From Pseudoneurospora amorphoporcata (taxonomy: Eukaryota > Ascomycota > Sordariomycetes > Sordariales > Sordariaceae): a stretch of DNA of 64,000 nucleotides. A program made the position numbers and the translations under genes. The notes below the pieces were generated by a model. It was not told the DNA's origin and ran no database searches. It was given only the letters and a program-made list of their open reading frames with translations. This document shows, piece by piece, positions 56,252 through 64,000 of the stretch (positions are counted from its first letter, which is position 1; each line of letters starts with the position of its first letter). The stretch is from contig MU859167.1 in the NCBI GenBank assembly GCA_033297205.1, positions 1 through 64,000 on the forward strand, given 5' to 3'.

Positions 56252-57202
56252 TCAAGCAGAAGCAACACTGGGATTCACAGAGACGGGCTTGACCTCGACT
56301 CCGTACTTCTCAAGCAGTCTCTGGCGTCGGCGTTCTTCGTAACCAGGTGGGTAGATACCTTGAAAGATAACTTGGTTAGCAGTTGGTCCGTGAGAGTGAA
56401 AGGCTGCCATTTTGGTTCCCGTGAACTGGTATGGGAAAGAGATATATGACCTACCCCTTCCCTCGCCAACTTCCGCAAGGGTTTCCTCGACCGGCCTCCT
56501 CCTGTTCAGGCGCATGGCCTCTTTCCTCTCGAACTCGTCGACGTTGCGGTCCCGCTTGTGGCCGGAAAGACTGCCGCCGGTGAAGGCAAAGATACCGACG
56601 GCGGCGCCGGTCAGGGCACCGAATCCGAGGATGACGGGGAAACGAAGGGCTATTGTTTATGGTCAGTTGTTGTAGGTACCAAGTAGCGCAAGCAAGGACA
56701 TGAATCGTGTAGTCTGGGGTCGCAAGTGGAGTAGTTCGTTCCCGCGCACGTATGGAATTGGTACAAACAGGGTCGGGGGTGGTTTCGTTTTCCTTCCTCG
56801 TAATGTACGTACATCGCAAGCCCATGACGCTTCCACCGAGGAAAGCACCGATCGCATGGTTCCAGGCGTCTTCCTTTTGGCGCAGGTTCGCCGAGGCCTG
56901 TTGGGCGAATCTGTAGATACCACCGGCGAAGGCTTTAGAGAGAGAGAGAGACAAAGTCAGTCAGTCAGTCAGTCGTTATCGCGCCGTGCCGCGCAATTGA
57001 TGTGATATCACGTCGTACCAAAGCTGATGATGGTGCCTCCGCCGTGGGTGAAAACGTGCATGCTACCGACGTTGTTCTTCTTCATGGAGGTGCGGAGCGA
57101 AGCGATCAAGAGACCAGCTCCACCACTGAAGAGGGCGCCGCTGACGCCGGACTTGATGGCGTCCTTGGGCCGAAAAATGTCATCGTCCTCTTGAGGCGCC
57201 AT
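56252..57202 (-). CDS. Complex I accessory subunit, NDUFA11/B14.7-type (21.3 kDa)
   Basis: Four exons, 57019-57202, 56813-56932, 56455-56649 and 56252-56358, give 201 aa. The sequence matches my memory of the Neurospora 21.3 kDa NADH-ubiquinone oxidoreductase subunit (MAPQEDDDIFRPKDAIKSG start; YPPGYEERRRQRLLEKYG near the end). It is a Tim17-like four-helix inner-membrane protein that braces the membrane arm of complex I. Glycine-rich helices are visible: GVSGALFSGGAGLLIASL, AFAGGIYRFA, AIGAFLGGSVMGL and FPVILGFGALTGAAVGIF. Intron 1 is AG-CT rich at its 3' end, with an AGTC tandem repeat at about 56956-56973. All junctions are phase 1 and keep frame. Confidence 0.93.
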
Positions 57203-58471
57203 CTTGACGGTGGACGGTCGGTTGTGGTCGAGGTAACTGTGGTGGGCTTGTGGTGATGTTGGCGAGGCCTTGGTGCCCGTGGTGGTTTGAATGTGATGTC
57301 GAGACGGGAGTTACTGGAGCTTGCAATTGATTGGTGAATGGTGCCGTCCGATGTGATGAATGCTAGGCGACGGGCCAGCCTCACAGAGTCACAGCAGCTG
57401 TCCTCACTTCAGGCCTTCGCCGCATCAACACCTTACATATGGTCCGTGCGTGTAACCTGGGGTCGAAACAGTTTTAGTAACATGCTGTACTGATTGTATA
57501 CTATATGTACCGTGCACCTACCAAAGGTATGCTTGTAGCGTAGAGGTACCTTTATACACAGCATGGCTCTTTTCTCCTCTTACTCCCCTCAACTCTACTT
57601 CATGTCATGTAGAAACAGAGACGTTGTGTTGTTTTTGCTTATGGTTAGTTACCTTCCAAGTTGAGTTTCTTATCGAAGTACGCTTATTTTTTTTTTTTTT
57701 TTCTTGAATCTGATGAGTTCTTTGTCACAAGCGCGATATCGTAATTTACTGTACTTGCCTGGAGACTCCCCACGTCACAGTTGAGACTTCACAAGTGCTC
57801 CTTCTGTCAACTGGTGTTACATTGTGCCTCGTCTTTTTTATCCCGACAACACCTTCCCCGTTCTTACCTTTCAAGATAATGCCCCCTGCCGCGACAATCC
57901 GTTGGCTTAACTGATGCAGACAGGAAGGACCGCATAAGTCCGGTCCACTTTAGACAACGGCCATCAACCGTGTTTGCTCCAAGCGGAAGTCTCAATTCTT
58001 TCACCCACCCCTCCGCCCCTCCACCCGTTACCGCGTCGACTAGCAACGAACAACAGTGCCTCCCTGCCTGTGGTGACGTTCAGTTCCTCAATCCAGCCCA
58101 TTTCATCACCGTGACCCATCAATAGGACACTCCGACGTCCGTCGATCTGTGTCTACCTCTCATCAACAAGGACGTCCTCAATACCTTACCCAATACCATC
58201 CGCCCGGTTATCGGTTTGATTCACAGCTAGATTGCATCACCTCCATCAACTTGGCCTGCCGTCCTCTCCGGCATCAACACCGTCACGTATACCCCGCCAT
58301 ATAGCTAAAATTTGGTCGACACTCGCTGGCAGCCACTGGTTGTACGCAAACGAGTCAACGTTATTGCATTAGACGGTGTTATAACGCCTGTTCTAGGAGC
58401 TCAAAAGTACCCTGGCCATCCTACTCTTACCTCCCACCCTACTTCTGCTCTAGTACTGACCCCCTGTCATA
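57203..58471. other. Divergent promoter region, complex I subunit and UBP2
   Basis: About 1.27 kb with a 17-nt T tract at about 57687-57703. It must contain the first exon of UBP2, since the open frame starts at a splice acceptor ending at 58472. CTGAC at about 58456 is a likely branch site. Confidence 0.45.
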
Positions 58472-61400
58472 GTGGCCTTGACCTTCAACCCGCCGCCTCC
58501 CCCTAAAGCAGGTCGCCTGGCTTCACGTTGGCTTGAAGACTTGTTTAAGGGCATTCTTCGCGAGGGCGATCCTGTCTTTGACTGCTATTCTTTGCGAGAC
58601 CCTTCACGCCGGGACAGCTCGCCATCCCGACTCCACGAGCTGATCATTATCCGCTCGCAAAGCCATGGCGTCGACCACGACGGTCGAGCCCAGATGGCGC
58701 CCCTCGCCATAAGCTGCATGTGCAAGCTGTGCCGTCACCACATCGTTGTCACATATAACATTCCCCAGGACGCATGCGGCCAACTCCATACCGGACAAGC
58801 TCACCACTATGTTGCTAGTGCTTCGGAAGACAGTCCGACTTTCTCACTTGAGACTTCAAAGTTCTATCCCCGTGCCGCTAGCACTGCTACTCACATCTGC
58901 TCCCTCTGCAGCCAAACCGTTTCTGTCGATGTTTTGCGGCCGCACCTGAAAGCAGCCTGGATCAGCCGAATCATGGATAAGGACAGGATCAGAAACGCTT
59001 TGGCGGTCGCCAAAAGAGAAGAGCCAGAACGCTACGGCGACCTAACACCGGAAAAGGAGGATAATTATGCCAATTCTCCTTTACAGACCCTCAACATGTA
59101 TATCAAAAACATCCTCGAGGACGACTGGAGCGCCCCGCAAAAGCGCATTGCCAGCCGCAACAGGACCTTCTCAGTTCAGTTTGGCCCAGCATGTGCCGAC
59201 ATATTCCTCTATCTTGGCTTCACGGAAGAAGTGGATATCGCAACTGGGGACAAGTTCTGGGTCCCCCCTCGGCTTCCTATCTCAACCTTTCGGACACCCC
59301 TGGGCTCAGAACGTGCTTTCCTCGAGAACGTCAGAAGCGAGGTGCAAAGTTTCTTAGCGGAGAACCCTCCGAGGCCGGACCTGCCCGTCGTGGGAGCAAC
59401 GATTAATGCGGTAGAGCGGCTGGACAAGATTCTGATATCGGACTGGCTTCGCAGCCACGAGACCCGATCGCCGCGGAACTCGGATGAGGCCCAATACTTT
59501 CGCATCTTGGGAGCGTCCGAAAGGTCGGATGAAGAGGTGCTCAAGTATGCCTTCCTCCAACAGGTGGACGTTGATCCGGCGAACAGGGACACTTACAAGG
59601 CTGCGCTTGCCAATCTGGCTGGCTACAGGAGTGAAGAGTTTCAGATGTATGTCTTCAGTCTGGATGAGAGTCCTGCCGCCCCCAGCGGTCCTCAAATTCA
59701 GGGGCCTCTTTCAGACGTCGACAAGGCGTATATGCACTTCAACATTCAGCCAAACACAAACGGAGACGCCCGCTATTTCATCGGTGTTTACAAGACCTAC
59801 AGAGAGCAGTCACCTGGACAGCTGTCCAGTCACAGACTCGCCCTTCTCAAAATTGGCAAGGACAGGGACGATGCGGAAATCCTTGATGAGGTGTTCCATG
59901 GAGAGATGGACTACAACGAGGCATGTTCGATTTTGGAATCTGAGAATAATTGGACCTTGGAGATTTACGCTGCGGTTGCACGGGAGGCCGTCAAGACTGG
60001 CATTGATCACAGATTGGTCATCAAAGCCTGTGAAACGCTCGCGGAGGCCATGAGGAAGGACAACGTAGTGGATGATGACGGCTGGGCAGAGTTTGATAGG
60101 GTTTTGGCAGAACTCCGCGCTCCGGAATTTCCCTCTCCAACCAACACGGAACAAGGCTCCCACTTCGAGGATACGACAGAGTTTATGTCACTGCCTGTTG
60201 GCCTTGACAACCTTCGAAATACATGCTATCTCAACAGTATTCTTCAGTATTTCTACTCAGTCACGGCCGTAAGGAATTTCGTATTGAAGGCGGACCAGAC
60301 ACCTTTGGAGCCAACCCAGGAAGCTATGCGGGCTCTCCTAGATGGCCTAGACTCATCTGAACTTGACCCTGGCCGGGCTTATGTCGGATCTGAATGTGAG
60401 TTTGTCACGCTAAACATTTGGTTCTTCAAAGCGTGCTGACGTGTTTTTTCAGTTTGTCGTGAGCTAGGCTCCCTGTTTCGTGACATTCAGGGCGCCGGAA
60501 CCCGCTCCGTAAGACCCAGGCAGCGTCTGGCCAATGCAGCTTTGCTCAGGCCGGACAGGATACGCAGTGAGCCTTCAGAGGGAGCCGTTGATAACGCGTC
60601 CAAACCGATCTCGGTGGAGGCTCCTCCACTGCCTCCCAGATCAGGCGCGGGCGACCTACCTAAGGTTACGGTTGACGCGGTACCAGAGCACTCGGAGACG
60701 GATAGCAACCTGAGCTCGCAGACTTTGGTTAACCAGACTGAAGACGACCCGACATTCATTGTTGTCGACTGCAATGCCGGTAAAGGTGGAAGTGCAGGCG
60801 ACGATATTATCATGACTGATGAACCTGCTCCGTCTACACCTGTCGCTGATTCTGCCAATACTGGAAAAGACAGGCCCAGGGACCTGAAACTCACGGTGGT
60901 AGAACTCAACGAAGAGCTTGACAAGCCTAACGTAGGTTCCGACCAAATGGACGTCGACGAAGTCATGGGCAACGCAATAGACCATCTCCGGGCAGCTTTT
61001 AAGGTTGAATCGCTTAGGAATCCGAACACAACGGGGTCAGACCCGATCAAGGAAGCATTTTTCTCGACGCTTGTCGACAACCGGAAGAAGGCTAGTGAAA
61101 GTACTTGGAACAGCTCTACAAGATCCGAACGTTGGGTGATCGCCTACCCCGGAAAGAATGAACGGATAACCTTGTACGATGCTTTGTCCAGATCATTCGA
61201 TCTGGAAAGCGTCGGTGCAGAGCTTCTAACCTATACGACTATCAAGGACCCGGCTCCCAACTTTCACATCTGCATTTCGAGGTCGGATGGCCGTAACAAA
61301 AACGCCAATCCTGTCATCATTCCCGAGCTCTTATACCTCGATCGCTTTATGCACACCGACCAGCTCGACTCGCCACTATTCAAGGCCCGTCAAAGAAGCT

Positions 61401-62161
61401 GGAACATCGGAAACAGGCTCCAAGAGCTCATGTCTCGCGACATCAAGACCAAGGAGAACGAGGCTGTCGTCCCAATTCCATTCGTGACGCCTAATGAGAG
61501 AACTTCCGACAGCCTTCTAGACTCCTTCATTCACGTTAGTGATGAGGACACCGACGAGCTAGAAGGTTACGATGTCACATCATTCTTGACGCCCGAACTC
61601 GACGCCACTGTCGGAAAGTATACTAGCCTGCCCAGGACTGAGTCGTCTCAGCCAGATATCAATATTAAACCTGAAGCGCCGAACCCTGATCAAGGAGAGC
61701 TTGGCGATCTCAGCCCAAGTGATATCAGTAACTTCATCACGAGCGTCGAGGCTGAAGCGGCCTGGGAAAAGGGGCAGCTGTTGGCCGAACGCGAGAAGCT
61801 GTTTGATGACATGCAGCAGTATGTATACCGACTTCACGCCGTTGTCTGCCATGCCGGAACCACGGCCGCCGCCGGTCACTACTGGGTGTGGATCTACGAC
61901 TTTGAAGAGAACGTCTGGCGCAAGTACAACGACACCACGGTGTCTGTCCACCCGGCTGAGGAAGTATTCGAGCAACTCAACACCAAGGGTGAGCCATACT
62001 ACGTGGCCTACGTGCGGGCCGAAAACGTCAAGGACCTTGTGAGCATTCCACGCCGTCAGTTCGTGGGACCTCCAGTGGTTAGCTCTGACGAGCCCACGAC
62101 GGTGCACGCTGAGACGGTTGAGACGTTTGATGGGATGGACTTGGATGCTCAGAATGCTTAG
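58408..62161 (+). CDS. UBP2: Ubiquitin carboxyl-terminal hydrolase, UBP2 type
   Basis: Main exons 58473-60395 and 60453-62161, preceded by at least one unplaced upstream exon. If that exon ends in A, splicing gives ATG GCC TTG and a 1,210-aa protein (MALTFNPPPPPKAGRLASRW). A candidate junction is the GTACCC donor at about 58407, which is weak, so the exact 5' end is uncertain; the start given here is approximate. The USP active site has Cys585 in GLDNLRNTCYLNSILQYFY and His1117 in TAAAGHYWVWIYDFEENVW, with KYNDTTV after it. About 530 residues of partly disordered insert separate them, as in Ubp2. N-terminal CMCKLCRHHIVV and CSLCSQTV cysteine pairs suggest zinc binding. It removes ubiquitin chains, mainly K63-type in yeast. 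The stop is TAG and the frame stays open for 109 codons beyond it. Confidence 0.9.
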
Positions 62162-62491
62162 GCAGCTAGATGGAAGGTAGAGGAGCAACGGCGGGAGCGG
62201 ATAAACCACTTTGAACGTAATCATCCCCGCCTTGAGCAGCCCAAGCCATTGGCTGCGCATCGTGGGCTGCCTTTAGTTCACCCTTCACTTACCCTAGGGT
62301 TGTACCGAGCTAATGCTGGGCCCCCCCCCGCACCCATACCTGAAGGAAACAGCGGAAGGGATCCAAAAGGGCCGCGAATGCTTAACACTGTCACTTTTTC
62401 TGATGAGGATCACGGGGAGGATTTCAGCGAGGACGATGCACGGATGTTGAGATGGCGAAATTTGCGGAGAAGAAGAGGGTTGGAGTATTAG
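62162..62491 (+). other. In-frame coding-like extension after the UBP2 stop
   Basis: In the same frame as UBP2, 109 sense codons follow the TAG at 62159-62161 and end at TAG 62489-62491. The sequence looks like protein: AARWKVEEQRRERINHFERN, a Pro-rich GPPPAPIPEG segment, an acidic FSDEDHGEDFSEDDARM and a basic LRWRNLRRRRGLEY end. No independent start codon near the beginning is needed if the TAG is read through, mutated from CAG or spliced out. Confidence 0.5.
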
Positions 62492-64000
62492 ATGATGGGG
62501 ACTAAGAAGGACCTGTCTTGGTGTTGCGGTTGTGGGCTCATTCATTCATGTTAGTTACGTTGTTTTACACACACCGCTGAGTGTATGGATTAGTTTGTTT
62601 GTGGATGTCTTTGTAGCGTTTGCTAGCATTAATGTAGCTATGGTGACATGGAAGTCGGTGGGTGAGGGATACATAAATCAGAACATTCCCACGTATATCA
62701 TGATTTGATACCTGCCTTACCTGTCGGCAGGCCTGTCAGACTGTCTCTAGCATCAAACTTGCTTTTGTCCTCCCTCGTACCTAGGCCCCTTCGCCCCTTT
62801 CCCTCCGTTATCCGTTCCCTCCTTTGTTTGCCCCCCTTTGCTGTCAGATAGATACCCTTTCTTTCTCGTCCTCAACTCCTTGCCAGTAGGTCTCCATTAG
62901 CATCCATTCATCCACACTACACTAAGCCCTAGGTATGGAGTCCAAAGAATGACGTCTTGATCCACAGCATGACAGGAAAAAAGGGGCTCGGATCTCCGGC
63001 AGCCGGGATGTTAACGTACTATGTAGACTAGATGACGATCAACGACCCAAGGAAGGAAAGAAAAGGAGATCGTTCTTCTTCTCCAGACGTACGCAAGGAG
63101 TCTAACTAACGGGTCCAACGGACGAGGACAAAGGATAGACAAGGTGACATGGAGGGATGAACGCTATCCGTTGATGTATGAGGTCAACTCCCAATTGGTA
63201 AGGTTGATCAAGTAGAACTTCGCCTGTTGATGACTTTGCAAAAAAGAATTTCACAGATTGAGAATCTGAGATGGGAGTGGGTAATGCTTGGTATTATCTC
63301 CTCCTCTGCCTCTCCGATGTTCCTCTGTATCAAGTCTAGACTTTCTCTAGAATGATGGAAGGTTTCATATCCAACCGTGCAGCCCAGCTGACTGACGCTG
63401 ACCATTAATTGCTATTCAGTCATGAACATGAACATTATCCAACACTTCTTCCACTCCACTCATCCCAGCCGACGATAAACCCATAGACATGAAGTTGAGT
63501 AAGGCCACATCATTAAATAAACTCTGTTCTTTCTTCTCATCGTTTGTCATCCATCCCTCATCCGAATCCAAATACACATCCATCCACACAGCTGGTATTA
63601 TACCAATCCACCTCTGAGTCCACTCACTCACTCCCCCTTCATAATACATCTTTAGCTATACCATTAAGCTTGGATATTAACTGATTTGTTCCCTTCCCCA
63701 TCCATGTCCGCTCTCCCAACGAATTATTAAAACGACCGAGTTAGTCTTATCTTCTCCGTCTTGATCTTTTTCTTTTCCTTTGCCCCTTCCCTATCCCCTT
63801 TCCTTGCCTGCCCTTACCCGTCTTCTTGCCTGTCTGCCTCCATGCCCGGTATTCCTGAAAAGAAGCCTTTGTATGCTTGTGGTATATATAAACGAGAGAA
63901 ATGTGGTGTGGGGTATCGTCGGTTTGTTGTTCTTCTAATACGCTTTAAAACCGCTTTATGGAAAAAAACCCGGTTTAAACCGCGCGCGTGCGCCCTCTGT
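62492..64000. other. Intergenic to window end
   Basis: C/T-rich tracts and no gene. A 12-bp palindrome CGGTTTAAACCG lies at about 63971-63982 next to an alternating GCGCGCGTGCGC tract. Confidence 0.4.

Noticed and set aside
63950..64000. Palindrome CGGTTTAAACCG and GCGCGC tract at the window end
   Set aside because: Short and isolated; the window ends before any partner repeat could be seen.
1..64000. CRISPR arrays, operons, bacterial elements or a secondary-metabolite cluster
   Set aside because: Introns, fungal gene families and unrelated neighbours on both strands show a eukaryotic chromosome; no spaced repeat array and no PKS, NRPS or terpene synthase signature was seen.

Overview
The window is a piece of a filamentous ascomycete chromosome. 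Genes have short introns with fungal donors (GTAAGT/GTATGT/GTACGT), CTNAC-type branch points and CAG/TAG acceptors. Coding third positions are rich in C. Intergenic DNA carries the CCTACCTAGGTAGG-type strings common in Sordariaceae, and the gene set includes Nox2, a cytochrome b5-acyl-CoA dehydrogenase fusion and a DUF6604 protein. I infer a member of the Sordariales close to Neurospora/Sordaria. That placement is from memory of these families, not from a search.

Layout. 1-12.1 kb: gene-poor. It holds an orphan acidic protein (1682-2152), a zinc-less medium-chain reductase (2402-3614, minus), poorly supported small ORFs, a doubled hairpin repeat near 7.6 kb, a possible dead gene at 8.4-9.1 kb and a small TIR structure near 11 kb. 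12.5-26 kb: allantoinase with GATA sites upstream, the PI(4)P 5-kinase MSS4, Golgi SYS1 and the cytochrome oxidase assembly factor COA6. 26-30 kb: a disordered protein gene broken by one in-frame TAG, and a tRNA-like sequence. 30-34.5 kb: a large DUF6604 protein, with a 1,048-bp TIR transposon (60-bp TIRs, 8-bp target duplication) inserted about 300 bp upstream of its start. 36-37.4 kb: glutaryl-CoA dehydrogenase. 38-42 kb: a small Cys-rich protein and diverged duplicated repeats. 43-62.5 kb: gene-rich, with UBC4-type E2, NADPH oxidase Nox2, flap endonuclease FEN1, cytochrome b5-acyl-CoA dehydrogenase, complex I NDUFA11-type subunit and a UBP2-type deubiquitinase. The last 1.5 kb shows no gene.

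The genes are mostly unrelated housekeeping functions: mitochondrial respiration (COA6, complex I), acyl-CoA oxidation (two dehydrogenases), ubiquitin conjugation and removal (UBC4, UBP2), DNA replication and repair (FEN1), lipid signalling and trafficking (MSS4, SYS1), ROS signalling (Nox2) and purine catabolism (allantoinase). There is no biosynthetic cluster and no obvious multi-gene novel system. The most striking items are a 5-nt microexon that encodes catalytic Asp34 of FEN1, the intact TIR element, a start codon apparently split by an intron in UBP2, and four reading frames each interrupted by a single in-frame TAG, all compatible with CAG-to-TAG change. One of these lies between UBP2 and a 109-codon coding-like extension.
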